DNA of 64,000 nucleotides. Source: Aureococcus anophagefferens (Eukaryota; Sar; Pelagophyceae; Pelagomonadales; Pelagomonadaceae). A model generated the notes under the pieces. It searched no databases. It was not told the origin of the DNA and worked only from the letters and a program-made list of their open reading frames with translations. Shown here in pieces: positions 1 to 9,784 of the stretch. Made by a program: the position numbers and the translations under genes. Every line of letters begins with the position of its first letter. Position 1 is the first letter of the stretch. Location: assembly GCF_000186865.1 (NCBI RefSeq), contig NW_008705564.1, positions 274,483 through 338,482 of the forward strand. The letters are read 5' to 3'.

Positions 1-1
1 C

Positions 2-232
2 TCCAAAGCGATCGACGCGACCGTGGCGGGCGCCGCGACCTCCCGGCCCTGCAGCTTCCAGGAAGAGATGCCGAAGCCGGCGTCCGTCGGAGCGCACTCG
101 GTGTCGTGGACACCGCATAACGGCGTGTGGAAGTTCCAGCCCATGTTGGCAGCAGGGCCCCCGACTAAGCAGTTGCACGACATCTCTGGTGGCGACGACG
201 AGGACAAGAGAAGGACTGTGGACACGTATTAG
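2..232 (+). CDS. 3' end of an unknown protein (5' truncated by window edge)
   Basis: An open frame enters from the left edge and stops at TAG 230-232, giving about 76 C-terminal residues. The piece contains SVSWTPHNGVWKFQP and ends in a charged GGDDEDKRR tail. I do not recognise a family. It is open from the edge and has normal rather than Arg/Ala-biased composition, which favours a real exon over a chance frame. It converges with the AlkB-like gene, whose stop lies 5 bp downstream on the other strand; that spacing is typical of this window. Confidence 0.45.
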   Translation, partial: SKAIDATVAGAATSRPCSFQEEMPKPASVGAHSVSWTPHNGVWKFQPMLAAGPPTKQLHDISGGDDEDKRRTVDTY

Positions 233-237
233 TCACC

Positions 238-1143
238 TCAGGCGGCCGCACACCCCAGCACCAGGGAGATGCGCTCCTTCCCGGCCGCGTCCGGGTGGGG
301 CATCGCGCGGTGGACCCAGTCCCACCGCGCGGGCCCCGAGAGCAAAACGAGCGTGCCGGGGCGCACCACCACCCTCGTTGGCCGGTCCGCCGCGCTCAGG
401 TCCGCGTGCGGCGCGAAATCCAATATTGCGGGCGCGAGCAGCGTCGAGATGCACGTGATCTCGCCGTTCGCCGCGAGGTCCGTATGCCACGGAAACAAAG
501 CGCCGCCGGCCTCCGCGAGCGCGCCGTCGTCGGCGCCGCGCGCCTTGTAGTCGTTCAAAGTGAGCTTCCAGGTCAATTCATCGCCCAGCGCCTTGACCAC
601 GTCGAGGTCCTCGAGCGCGGCGACGACGGGCGCGCAGGCCGCGGGGATGTTGTCGGTGCCCCGGAAATACGTCAAAGCGTGGTGCCGGCTGCCGTACTCG
701 GCGAAGTGCTCGCAGCGCAGGGTCTTGTCGCCCGCCGGGTCGGCGACGCGCAGGGCGTGGAACGCGCGCTCCTCGGCGAGGTTGTGCGCGCGCGAGACGC
801 GACCTTTTTCGGGCTGCGGGATGCCCGCGACGCGCGGGTCCGCGTCGTCGCCGAGAGCCCGCGCGGCCGCGTCCACGGCCGCGATCAATTCGCGCGCGCC
901 CAACACCACTTTGCTGGCCACCTCTTGTGTTGGCGTGCCGAAGTTCTCGAAGACGTGCAGCCCTGGAGGCCAGCCGGCGGTGCCGGTCGTAGAGTCCGTG
1001 GGCGCCGCAGCGACGGCTGCGGTAGCTACGGCGCGAGAACCAGCGGATGCAAGGGCTCCGGCGCGAGAACCAGCAGCTCCGGCGCGGGCCGCATGGGCTG
1101 CATGGGCTGCCCCGATCAGCATCATCGTTCCCAGCGTGTGCAT
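238..1143 (-). CDS. AlkB-like 2-oxoglutarate/Fe(II) dioxygenase
   Basis: 301 aa, intronless. The first ~60 residues are Ala-rich and mildly hydrophobic (MHTLGTMMLIGAAHAAHAARAG) and look like a targeting or signal region; Met7 is an alternative start. The C-terminal half carries the jelly-roll iron site: H-x-D in PWHTDL, a second His in RWDWVHRAMP, and the 2-oxoglutarate Arg in ERISLVLG. The order GTLVLLSGPARWDWVHR...RISL matches AlkB-homologue proteins (family pattern G-x-A-R-Y-x-W-x-H-x-I). Family members oxidatively demethylate nucleic acids or proteins. The substrate here cannot be told; the N-terminal ~110 residues are not recognised. Iron-binding residues appear intact, so it should be active. 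Confidence 0.72.
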   Translation of the reverse strand: MHTLGTMMLIGAAHAAHAARAGAAGSRAGALASAGSRAVATAAVAAAPTDSTTGTAGWPPGLHVFENFGTPTQEVASKVVLGARELIAAVDAAARALGDDADPRVAGIPQPEKGRVSRAHNLAEERAFHALRVADPAGDKTLRCEHFAEYGSRHHALTYFRGTDNIPAACAPVVAALEDLDVVKALGDELTWKLTLNDYKARGADDGALAEAGGALFPWHTDLAANGEITCISTLLAPAILDFAPHADLSAADRPTRVVVRPGTLVLLSGPARWDWVHRAMPHPDAAGKERISLVLGCAAA

Positions 1144-1228
1144 CCGAGTCCAGAACTCGACCGTTGCGGCGTCCGTTGGCCCCGGACCGGCCGCGCCTAC
1201 GTATACACTGTGACTTGCGCCTCCCGCC

Positions 1229-2293
1229 TTAGTCCCCGCCCTCCTCGCGCTCGTCCTCGTCGGAATCGGCCCGGGGCCGGGGCAGGGACCGGCACGTGTG
1301 CGTGAGCGCGGCCCTGTTCCGCTCGATGGACGCGGCCACCGCGGGCGGCACGTCGACCTCCGCGAGCCCCCAGAGCGCCTGGGACGCGCAGTTCTGGCCG
1401 TGGCTCACGTGGACGAAGAGGCCGCGGTCGTCGTCGAGCTCGTGGCACTTGAACCAGCGCACGAAGGCGCCCTCCTCGCCGACGTTGAGCTTCGGGTACT
1501 TGGCGCGCGCCCCGTAGCGCGGCTCGAGGCGCCTCGGGTGGAGGTGGACCATGGTCTCGCCCCGGCTGTTGCCCCGGTTCCCCTCGATGCGGAAGACCTT
1601 CTGCGAGATGGCGTGGAGCTCGAGCCAGCCCTTGAGCGCCACGAGGCCCGCGCCGGAGTCGAACAGGTGGCGCACCATCGTCGTCACGTAGTTCGGGTGG
1701 TAGATGTTGTCGTCGTCCATGAGCACGCAGACGTCGCCCGTGCACCTGTCCGTGACGACCTGGCGCTTCTCGCCGAGGCTCAGCACGCAGTCCGCCGCGT
1801 AGGTGTAGTCGCAGCCCGACGCCTCCAGCACCTCGCTCGGGCCGCCCGGGCCCGTGTCGTACACCACCAGCTCCACCTCGCCGTCGTAGTCCTGGACGCG
1901 CCAGTTGTCCACGAGCAGCCCGTGGAACTTGCGCCGCTTCGGCGTCGTCGGGCAGAGGATGGACACCTTCCACTTGGGCGGGTCGCGCGTCCGCGGGTCC
2001 GCGCCGGCGCCGCAGCCCGCGCGGCACCGCTCTGACGTCCGGCAGTTGACGCGGCTCGCGCGCTTCTCGAAGGCGTCCTGCTCGGCGAGCACGCACTTCA
2101 GGGTCGGGTCGCCGTCGGACTGGACGTGCTCGTAGGGCGGCGGCCGCGGCCGCGCGGACGGCTTGACGGTCGTCGCCGGCGCGGCGCTGGGGGCCATCCA
2201 GGGCGCCGGCCGCTCGCCGGCGACCATGAGCGCCTTGTCCGTCGCCGTCGTGTTGTTGTGCTTCTGCCGCATGAAGTCGCGGAACGACGCCAT
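1229..2293 (-). CDS. GT-A fold glycosyltransferase (family 2-like)
   Basis: 354 aa, intronless. Residues ~1-105 are a low-complexity Pro/Ala region and a Cys-rich segment (NCRTSERCRAGCGAG). A nucleotide-sugar transferase core follows: KVSILCPTTPKRRKF forms the first beta strand, ELVVYDTGPGG the next, and CVLMDDDNIYHPNYV holds the metal-binding DDD motif of GT-A enzymes. After it come a GLVALKGWLELH strand and an acidic tail (DSDEDEREEGGD). No clear signal anchor is visible, so Golgi localisation is not shown. The donor and acceptor are unknown. The start is the first ATG after an upstream stop. About 85 bp separate its stop from the AlkB-like gene's ATG, both on the minus strand. Confidence 0.65.
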   Translation of the reverse strand: MASFRDFMRQKHNNTTATDKALMVAGERPAPWMAPSAAPATTVKPSARPRPPPYEHVQSDGDPTLKCVLAEQDAFEKRASRVNCRTSERCRAGCGAGADPRTRDPPKWKVSILCPTTPKRRKFHGLLVDNWRVQDYDGEVELVVYDTGPGGPSEVLEASGCDYTYAADCVLSLGEKRQVVTDRCTGDVCVLMDDDNIYHPNYVTTMVRHLFDSGAGLVALKGWLELHAISQKVFRIEGNRGNSRGETMVHLHPRRLEPRYGARAKYPKLNVGEEGAFVRWFKCHELDDDRGLFVHVSHGQNCASQALWGLAEVDVPPAVAASIERNRAALTHTCRSLPRPRADSDEDEREEGGD

Positions 2294-2471
2294 GCTGCTT
2301 GGGGTCGGCTTCAGGGATCGATGGCCATCGCGGCCGGAGACGTCCTGAGAGCAGCCCTCACTCCAACATCAAGGCGCCGTTCCGTTACATTCGGCGAGTT
2401 TTTAAAATTTCCGAAGTGCACACGGCGATGATTATGCGGTCTATGTCCAGCGGCCAAAAGCGCCCCTCTCT

Positions 2472-3221
2472 CTACAGGTTCTCGGGGATGCCGTCCGTGG
2501 CGAAGTGGTCCTGGAGGCGCTTGTTGCACTTCCGGAGCGCGCCGAGGAAGGACGTGAGCTCGTCCTTGAGCGCGCGCTTCCACTCCTTTCTGTCGCTCCC
2601 CGACGTGCCGAAGGCGACGAAGAAGCGCTCGCGGTGGGGGATGAAGCTGAGGACGCCCCGGGCGATCTTGCGGACGAGGAAGTTGTGCTGCGGAGCGTAG
2701 ACCGCGTCGTACGCGCGCTGCGCCGAGTCGCGGATGACGGCGTTCGCGCCGTCGTCCCGGGCCACGTCCGGGTCGAAGGCCGCGTCGCCCTGCTCCTCGA
2801 CGCCCCGGAGCAGCCGCTCGAAGAAGTCGAGGAAGAGGTAGGACCAGTACGCGCTCGTCGCGACGACGGAATCGCGCTCGCCCGAGATCTGCCGCTCCCG
2901 GGCGACGAGGCCCTCGAGATCCACGATGTCCCGCGACGTCGCCGCCCGCTGCAGGTTGCCCGAGTCCTTGCGCAGGGGCTTGGCGACGAACGACGCGAGC
3001 ACGTCGACGACGGGCATGAGGGCTTCGACGGACCGCGCCAGTTCGACGACGTCCATGGACGTCGAGTAGTTCACGGCGCTCTCGAGGTGCCGCTGGCTCT
3101 CGCGCAGGATCGACGACGGGAAGGGGCACTCCGGGGCGACGCAGGTCCGCGGGGGCTCGGCGAGGGCCACGTTGGCCGCGGCGGCGAGGGCCTGGCTCGC
3201 GACGAGGAACCGCCGGAGCAT
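2472..3221 (-). CDS. GLTP-like (glycolipid transfer protein) domain protein with signal peptide
   Basis: 249 aa from the ATG at 3221; the frame stays open further upstream, but MLRRFLVASQALAAAANVALA is a good signal peptide and marks the start. The body is helical and fits the GLTP fold order: a D-S-G-N-L-Q-R segment where the family has D-x-x-G-N-x-x-K/R, then a LEGLVARER helix, then YWSYLFLDFFERLL (family W-L-x-R-x-L-x-F), and AYDAVYAPQHNFLVRKIA carrying the His that contacts the lipid headgroup. GLTP and ACD11-like proteins move glycolipids or ceramide-phosphate between membranes. A secretory signal is unusual, since most family members are cytosolic. The assignment rests on motif order only. 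Confidence 0.55.
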   Translation of the reverse strand: MLRRFLVASQALAAAANVALAEPPRTCVAPECPFPSSILRESQRHLESAVNYSTSMDVVELARSVEALMPVVDVLASFVAKPLRKDSGNLQRAATSRDIVDLEGLVARERQISGERDSVVATSAYWSYLFLDFFERLLRGVEEQGDAAFDPDVARDDGANAVIRDSAQRAYDAVYAPQHNFLVRKIARGVLSFIPHRERFFVAFGTSGSDRKEWKRALKDELTSFLGALRKCNKRLQDHFATDGIPENL

Positions 3222-3625
3222 TGTTTTCGGGGCGCGTGACCGTGGGCCGGCGGCGGCGGGGCGCGGGCGGCGTGTCGGCGCCCCGGGGGGTGTATCAGGT
3301 CGAACCGAGCAGGGGTAACTCGAGAACTCGATGCGTAAGGCGGACAGCTGAGTTGGCGCTTGGACCGGCTGCGAGCGCGTCCCTTTCCTCTGCAACACCG
3401 ACTTGAAGCAGCCACCACAGCCTTCCAACCTGCCTCCCGCACCCAGCCGCCGCCGTGCTGTGCGTGGGAAGCTTCTTACGGCGTCACAACACCCCCGAGC
3501 GAGGGAAATCCGCGAGCGCGCGCGCGCGGCGCGCGGTCCCGAAGCGGAAGCGGAAGCGCGACCCGCCGGCCGCCGAAAAAGAGCAGCTCCGCGAAACGAC
3601 AGCCCGCCGACCGCGCCGCGTCCCC
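3222..3625. other. intergenic stretch upstream of the GLTP-like gene
   Basis: About 400 bp between the GLTP-like start (minus) and the stop of the small gene at 3626 (minus). It is locally less GC-rich around 3290-3430 and contains alternating purine/GC runs near 3520-3560. Frames that cross it are Arg/Pro-rich and look like antisense noise. It probably holds the GLTP-like 5' leader and promoter; no specific motif can be named. Confidence 0.4.
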
Positions 3626-4066
3626 CTAGACGCCCGGGCCGACCCAGACGTCCATGGCCGCGGGCTCGGCGACGTGGACCCAGGGCTCGTCGCGCGCCGG
3701 GTCGGCGGCGGCGGCCGCCGCCTCGAGGAGGCCGCCGCCGCGCTCGTCCTCGAAGGTGACGCGCTTCGCGGCGCGCTCCTCCATCTTGTGGGGCCGGGGC
3801 GGCAGGTGGATGGTGCAGGCGGGGATGAAGGTGTAGCAGTGCCAGGCCTCGGCCGCGATGGCCTCGTCCAGGTCGCCGGCGCACTCCGCGAGGCGCGCGG
3901 CTTGTGCGTGGAGTCGCACCACGGCGTGGGGACCGAGGCACGAGTAGGCGAGCTGGCGCGCCAGCTTCACGGGCTTCTGCGAGGGCTGCGACGGCATCGC
4001 GAGGGCTGCTGCGGAACGCGAACGAGACCCGAAAGACTCTTCAACGAGGCGGTTGAAAGTCAACAT
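3626..4066 (-). CDS. small hypothetical protein
   Basis: 146 aa from ATG 4066, or 123 aa from the in-frame ATG at 3997 (MPSQPSQKPVKLARQ). The middle looks like real protein: AYSCLGPHAVVRLHAQAARLAECAGDLDEAIAAEAWHC is an amphipathic helical hairpin, followed by YTFIPACTIHLPPRPHKM and a variable, negatively charged C-terminus. No family recognised. It is transcribed away from the STRA6-like gene, whose ATG is 69 bp upstream on the other strand, so the two probably share a promoter. Confidence 0.45.
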   Translation of the reverse strand: MLTFNRLVEESFGSRSRSAAALAMPSQPSQKPVKLARQLAYSCLGPHAVVRLHAQAARLAECAGDLDEAIAAEAWHCYTFIPACTIHLPPRPHKMEERAAKRVTFEDERGGGLLEAAAAAADPARDEPWVHVAEPAAMDVWVGPGV

Positions 4067-4135
4067 TGTTCCACCGTCCCGCGAGAAGAAAGCTATGGAC
4101 GTCCTGCCCCGCTAAGGCTGCCCAGCCCACCAGCC

Positions 4136-7100
4136 ATGGCCGCCGTCCGGTCCCGCGGCGCGTCCGTGGAGAAGCCCGTCGAGTCCATAGAAGAAGCGCC
4201 GCGCGTCGTGGAGAAGCCGACCACAACCATCCCCGACGCCGAGGAGCCCTCGTCGCTCGTCAAGTTTATCATCTTCGTGCACCGCTCGGCCATCTCCTTA
4301 AATTCGCTCCTGGGCCACTTCCGCTTCTGGGAGGTGCGGAGCGACAAGCACCTCTTCGACGGCCTCACCTGCGGCATCTTCATCCGGTCCCTGCTGCGCG
4401 TCGTCACGTACCTCCTCGTCGTTTCCGAGTGCGCGGAGAACGAGGTCAAGGGCAACGGCCTCCTCGGCCGCGACTGCGCGCACTACCACCGGCTCCAGCG
4501 CTGGTTCCATCTCGACGAGGAGGGCGAGAGCTTCTCCGTGAACGTCGCCTTCTACAATTTCGTGATCCTGTGCTTCCAGGAGGCGCTGATCTCCATGTTC
4601 CTCTTCAAGGCGAACTGCGGCGCGATCCGCGGCGGCGGCACGCTCCACCTCTCCGGCGCGGGCTACGCGCGGCTCGAGTTCGCCCTCCGGCGCTACTCCC
4701 GCTGCGCCTGGGTATGCATCGGCTTCGCCATCGCGTGCTACAACGTCGCGCGCGACGCGACGCTGACGGAGTACGACTTCAGCGACGTCATGTGGGACGA
4801 GCGCAATGTTATTTTACTCATCACGCGGCTCCTCATGTTCTGCTTCAACGTCTACATCATCGCGTGCCTGGCCGTCGCGGTCCTCGCGCTGCCCATGGAC
4901 GCGGTGCGCCTCTCGCGCGAGGACCTCTGGCGCCGCTGGGGCGGCCGGCCCTTCGCGACGGCGAAGCGCCACGAGAGGCAGGCGGCCTTCGTGCGCGAGC
5001 TCCTGACGCCGCGCTGCGCGTCCTCGGAGTACGACGCCAAGGTCGCGTCGGAGTCGCAGGACCGGTCCGGCGAGGGCGGCGCGTGGTCGAGGCGGACGGG
5101 CGCGAAGGCCTTCTACAAGATGCCCACGCGCGTGCGCCTCGCGCTCTCCCTGTCGCTCATCATGACGGTCATCATTGTCGCCGCGGGGTCCTACGGCTTC
5201 GTCGTCGTCGACAAACTCGTCACGCGGCAGATGGGCAAGGTCGGCGGCTACGTCGACGACATGCGCGAGGTCATGGACCTGACCAACGAGCGGTTGGCGA
5301 ACTCCATGGACGTGATCCAGGCCTGGGACGCGTCGCCGATCTTCGACGGCGTCGACCGCCTCGTCGCGGACCACACGGACGGCGTCGTCGACGGCGACTT
5401 CGCGAACGCGACGGCGCAGTTGGTTTTTGAATCCATGCAGGACATCCTGGAGGACTACGAGGACGCCTTCGAGTACGCCTTCGACACCGCGGAGTTCGTG
5501 CTCAAGTTCTTCGAGAAGTGCTCGAAGTTCGTCATGCCGTCGATGTACCTGTCGTCGCACGTGACCTTCGCGACGACGTGCTACTCGCTCTGGACCTTCA
5601 AGGCGTCCTACGAGTCGAAGACGCTGCAGTTCCGGGCCACGGACGGCACGGTCAACGGCGAGGCGCTCCTCGGCCGCGGCGACGGCGAGGTGCTGCTGCT
5701 CGTCCGCGCGTCCAAGGCCGTGTCGCTCGTGGGCCTGCTCTGCAGCAACAGCATGATCCTGTGCCTCTCCATGCTCCTCACGACGCTGTCGACGGCCTTC
5801 TCCGTGCAGCTCGCGCTCTCCTTCGGCTGGGTCCCGCGCATGTCGCTGCGCTACGTCTGGACGCAGTTCGGCATCTGGATCACGGGCACGTTCCTCGAGG
5901 CGGTCATCATCGACGGCATCCTCACGGAGAGCGCGCACGTCGTCCACCACGCGGCCTTCGACTTCTTCGACTTCCTTTTTTGTTATTGGAACGTCGTCTA
6001 CGGCTACATCCAGGGCCTCGTGCGCCTCCTGCTCATCGGCGGCGTGGCCATGAGCCACTTCGTGCGCATGGACAAGCGCGTCATCCACGGCACCTACAGC
6101 AAGTGGCTCGACCCGGGCTACAACGCCTTCACGTCGACGGTCGTCCTCCACGAGACGCAGTGCAACCCCGTGCTCGAGGAGGCGTGCCGGCTGCTCCTGG
6201 GGAACCACGCCGCGACGGCGGCGAACGCGCCGGGCCTGGCCCACATGGCGGACCCGCCGTCGCCGGCGCCCAACACGGTCGCGTCGCTCCTCGACGGGCC
6301 GCCGGGCGAGGCGGCCGGCGCGGCGCGCGCGCGCGCGCGCGCCGTCGACGCGTGGCGGCGGCTGCAGCTCGTCGTCGCGATGACCGTGAGCCCGCCGCCG
6401 CCCGGCGGGTCGACGGAGCCCTTCGCGCTCCGCAGCTGGAACGCCGTCGAGCTCGGCCGGCGGCCCCTGCCGTCGAAGGCGCGCCAGCTCCTCGCGGAGG
6501 ACGGCGTCTTCGGGCCGCGCGCGCGCGACGGCGACGACGTCGAGGCCGGCGCGTCCCTGCTGCCCGTCTTCCAGCGCGGCAACCTGCTGACGGCCTTCAA
6601 GCTCATGGACCGCAGCAACACGAACCTCGTCGACGCGGGCGACGTCGCCGTGCTCTTCCAGTCGCGGGGCGTCGCGCTGACGCCGGCCCAGGCGTCGAGC
6701 CTCGTGCGCGACGTCGCGCTGAGCCGCAAGGGCTACTTCGAGCACGCCGTCGTCGACCGCCGCGACGACGACTACGACGACGCCCGGGAGGCCGCGCGGT
6801 CGCCCAAGGACGCGAGGACCCTCGGCCGCGAGGCGAGCGCGTTCTTCGCACCGGACCCAATCGTCGCGCCGCGGCGGCGCGGGTCCGCGGCGCGGTCCCG
6901 GGGGCCATCCGCGTCGCCGCGGCTCGACAGCGCCATCCGCGACGGCACGCGCGAGGCCGCGCGGCTCGCGTCCTACGCCAAGGCCGAGGACCGGCCGGGC
7001 GCCGCGCTCGCGGCGACGCTGAACTCGAACCACGACAGCGGCGTGCTCGACCAGGTCTGGGACGTGCGCGCCGAGCCGTCCTTCGACTTCCCCGAGTTCG

Positions 7101-8129
7101 TCGCGTTCCTCACCTGGCGCCTCGCGGACCTCGCGGCGCCGGACGACGCCGCGCCGGCGACGACGGCGAACCCCATGCGCGCGGACGTCGAGCTCGCGAG
7201 CGTGGCCCCGCGCGCGCCGGCGCCGCCGGCGGAGCCGCCGACGCCGCGACGCTCCTTCGACGCGGCCCTGGACGCGGGCCGGCGGTCGCTCTCGGCGACG
7301 CGCGCGACGCTCGGCCGCGCGAGCGAGACACTGCGGAAGGAGTGGCAGAAAATACCGGAGACGGGCATGCTCAGGTGGTCGCGGGCCGTGGGCTCGGCGC
7401 TCGTCGCGGCGGCGGCGGCCTTCCTGTCGCGGCGCTTCGCGGACGCGCGGCCGCCGGCGCGCGCGAGCCTCCACTACGACCAGACGCCCGAGGCTGTGTG
7501 GAAATCAAATCTTCAACCCGACTTCAATGTGAGTATATGCGACCGTTTTGACGCAAGCTCTTCGGCTGTGCTTCGAGAACTCGACGAGAGCAATCGATTC
7601 GTCCAAAAATCAGCCGAATCGACTTCGATTTGACCGAGCTAGAGAGGTTTGAAGTTTTTGCTGGACCGGGCGTTCCACTGGTTGATTTCCACGCAGGCCC
7701 GAGGACGTCGCCGCGCGCGTCTACCTGCGGCTGCTGGGCGTCAGCGACGCCGAGGCCCACATCGACCTGGGCGTCGTCGCGGCGGCGCGGCGGACGACGC
7801 TCGACTTCGACGGGTTCGCGCGCCACGTCCGCCGCCTCGGGCTCAGCGTGGGCCACTCGTTCTGGACGCCCGGCGACGTCCGCGACATGTGGGACTGCAT
7901 GGCCTTCGTCGCCGCCGGCGCCGACGGCGCCGACGGCCTCCCCTTCGACGACTTCGCGGCGCTCTACGAGACGCGGCTGAGCCTCGACGGCGCCGCCGCG
8001 CGGCCCGCGACGCCCACGGCCGCGTCGCTCCGCGCGTTCGTCGACGCCAGGCTCGCCCGCGCCGCGCCCGGGAAGGCCCACGACCGGGCCCTCAGCAAGA
8101 AGGCGCGCAAGAAGGCCGCCGTCGTCTAG
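4136..8129 (+). CDS. STRA6-like multi-pass membrane protein with EF-hand tail
   Basis: 1,264 aa in two exons, 4136-7497 and 7697-8129, joined across an introner. The first ~680 residues hold about nine hydrophobic segments, for example around residues 110-125, 155-170, 190-205, 220-250, 340-365, 470-490, 540-560, 580-600 and 630-650. The last is followed by DPGYNAFTSTVVLHETQCNPVLEEACRLLL, which resembles the conserved C-terminal N-P-V-L block of STRA6-type retinoid channels. The cytoplasmic tail has an EF-hand-like loop (DRSNTNLVDAGD, ~residue 823), Ala/Pro-rich linkers and a second helical domain after the intron. The start is the ATG in CAGCCATGGCC. STRA6 identity rests on topology and one motif; calcium sensing is inferred from one loop. 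Confidence 0.55.
7494..7696 (+). mobile_element. introner element A1 (203 bp), spliced intron 7498-7696
   Basis: AT-richer block inside the STRA6-like gene. TIRs are CTGTGTGGAAATCAA at the left and TTGATTTCCACGCAG at the right. The 8-bp TSD GCCCGAGG occurs at 7486-7493 and 7697-7704. The intron starts at GTGGAA (7498), four bases inside the element, and ends at CAG 7696. The splice reads T-P-E-A-V-P-E-D-V, so the insertion added A-V-P-E and kept the frame. Forward orientation (core TCCAAAAATCAGCC on the coding strand). Confidence 0.9.
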
Positions 8130-8306
8130 GGGCCGGCCGCCACTTTTAAAACTGCTGCTTAACTACAACATGCGTTGCATTTTTTTTTTCACCAAGCTCT
8201 GCGCCAGCGATGCGGCGCCTCTTACTGCTGCTTATTAACTTCAACAAGACATTCACCCTGCAGCGTGCAGTCTCGGTGCACGTGCAGGCTGCGCTCCGCG
8301 CCATCG

Positions 8307-9668
8307 ATGCTGCGCAACTTAGCCCCAGCATTGCTCCTCGCTCGCTTGCCGGCGACCGCGCTGCGACCGCAGCAGATGGCGTCGCTCGCGACGCGTCGGA
8401 GCGACGCCGTCGAGGCCATGGAGGTGATGATCGCCATGAGCCCCGAGGACTACGCGGCCGGCGGCGGCGAGAAGGGCCTCGGCTTCGCCTACGCCGGGTC
8501 CTACGCCGGGCGCAACATCGAGAAGATCTACGCCGCGGGCGGGCTCCGGGGCTCCCTCGAGCGCTGCGTGGCGCGGGCGCTCGACTGCGACCACGCGCTC
8601 GTCGCGTCGGGCTTCTTCGTGCTCCACGACCGCGGCGGCCACGACGGGACCGCGCGGGGCCTCGCGGCGGGTTCGTGCGAGACCGACGGCCCGCTGGGCG
8701 CCCTCGCCGTCCTGCGCGCCTTCGCCGCCCGGGGCAAGCGCGCGTCGCTCTACTGCGACGCGCACAACGGGCCCGTGCTTCGCGCGGGGTTCGCCGCGAT
8801 GGTCGCGTTCTACGACGGCGCGGAGCCGGCCATGGCGGCGGCGCTGCGCGCGTGGGCGCGCTGCGTCGACGCGGCGCCGGCGTCGGGCGCCGAGGCGACG
8901 GCGGCGGCGGCGGCGCGGGCCGTCGCGGCCGCGTGGGCTCCCGAGACGCCGCCGCGCGTCGACTGCCTCTTCGCCGTCGAGCGCCTCGGGTTCCCCTACC
9001 GCAACATCCGGGGCGTCGACATCTCGGAACACACGGAGCCCATCGACGCGCTCTGGCCCGCGGCCCCCGACGCCGAGGCGGCACCGGCCGGCGACGTCGC
9101 CGCGCTCCGAGAGCTCGCGGGCGTCGCGCCGGGCGCGCTCAGCGTCGGCGTCGGCGACGGCGGCAACGAGGTCGGCATGGGCGCGGTGGTGCACCGGCCC
9201 GAGCTCCGAGGCCTCGCGCCGGAGGGCTTCGCGGCGCTCTCGGAGAACGGCTGCGCGCGCGCCGCCGACGTGCTCCTCGCGGCGACGGTGTCCAACTGGG
9301 GCGGCACGGCCTTCGAGGCCGCGGCCGCCGTCCTCGACCCGCCGCGCGTCGCCTACGGCCACCACGTCGCCGTCGAGGAGGCCGTCTTGGACGCGATCAT
9401 GGCGCCGCCGGCGTGCGCCGTCGACGGCAAGCACCCCGCCCTCCCCAAGTCCGTCGACGGCATGGCCTGGGACCCCTACCACGCCGCCTTCTACGGCGCG
9501 CTCTGGGACATCGCGGAGCGCTTTAGCACACCATCCCGCCGGCGGGATATGGTACAGCCGACGGCGCGACCGAGCTCGCGGAGCGCGCGCGCGCGGGTCG
9601 CGCCCCAGCGGGTCGCGACGCCCAGGTCGCCAAGGTGCCCGTCGCCGTCCCCGTCGAGGCGCCCGTGA
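8307..9668 (+). CDS. D-glutamate cyclase-like (DUF4392) protein, organelle-targeted
   Basis: 453 aa as read. ATG 8307 begins a basic/hydrophobic presequence (MLRNLAPALLLARLPATALRP) consistent with mitochondrial import; an earlier ATG at 8175 would add a Cys-rich, unlikely leader. The core is the family D-glutamate cyclase uses to convert D-glutamate to 5-oxo-D-proline: GFFVLHDRGGHDGTARG, ETDGPLGALAVLRAF, VERLGFPYRN and the signature GVGDGGNEVGMG (~residue 285), then SNWGGTAFEAAAAV. The C-terminus is odd. After ALWDIAER a 26-nt stretch with a palindrome (9522-9547) intervenes, and the downstream frame that looks natural (YGTADGATELAERARAG) is shifted, so the last ~45 residues as read may be wrong. 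Confidence 0.68.
   Translation: MLRNLAPALLLARLPATALRPQQMASLATRRSDAVEAMEVMIAMSPEDYAAGGGEKGLGFAYAGSYAGRNIEKIYAAGGLRGSLERCVARALDCDHALVASGFFVLHDRGGHDGTARGLAAGSCETDGPLGALAVLRAFAARGKRASLYCDAHNGPVLRAGFAAMVAFYDGAEPAMAAALRAWARCVDAAPASGAEATAAAAARAVAAAWAPETPPRVDCLFAVERLGFPYRNIRGVDISEHTEPIDALWPAAPDAEAAPAGDVAALRELAGVAPGALSVGVGDGGNEVGMGAVVHRPELRGLAPEGFAALSENGCARAADVLLAATVSNWGGTAFEAAAAVLDPPRVAYGHHVAVEEAVLDAIMAPPACAVDGKHPALPKSVDGMAWDPYHAAFYGALWDIAERFSTPSRRRDMVQPTARPSSRSARARVAPQRVATPRSPRCPSPSPSRRP
9522..9552. repeat. palindromic insertion at the end of the D-glutamate cyclase-like gene
   Basis: 9533-9548 reads ATCCCGCCGGCGGGAT, a perfect 16-bp palindrome, inside a 22-nt imperfect hairpin (CCAT...ATGG). Removing 26 nt (9522-9547) would join GAGCGC to TATGGTACAGCC and open a more protein-like frame. 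No GT/GC...AG intron fits. Confidence 0.45.
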
Positions 9669-9784
9669 TCTGGGGCGCTCGAGGTCAGGTGGCGAGGTCG
9701 TCGCTGTCCACTGATAATGTTGCAGTCAATAACTGCCGCTGAACTTCGACAACAGCGACATTTGTCGATTGAGTCGATATTGAG

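Noticed and set aside
9522..9557. Tiny intron in the D-glutamate cyclase-like gene ending at GGTACAG
   Set aside because: No GT or GC donor in phase at the needed place and it would be shorter than any other intron here (minimum about 46 bp).
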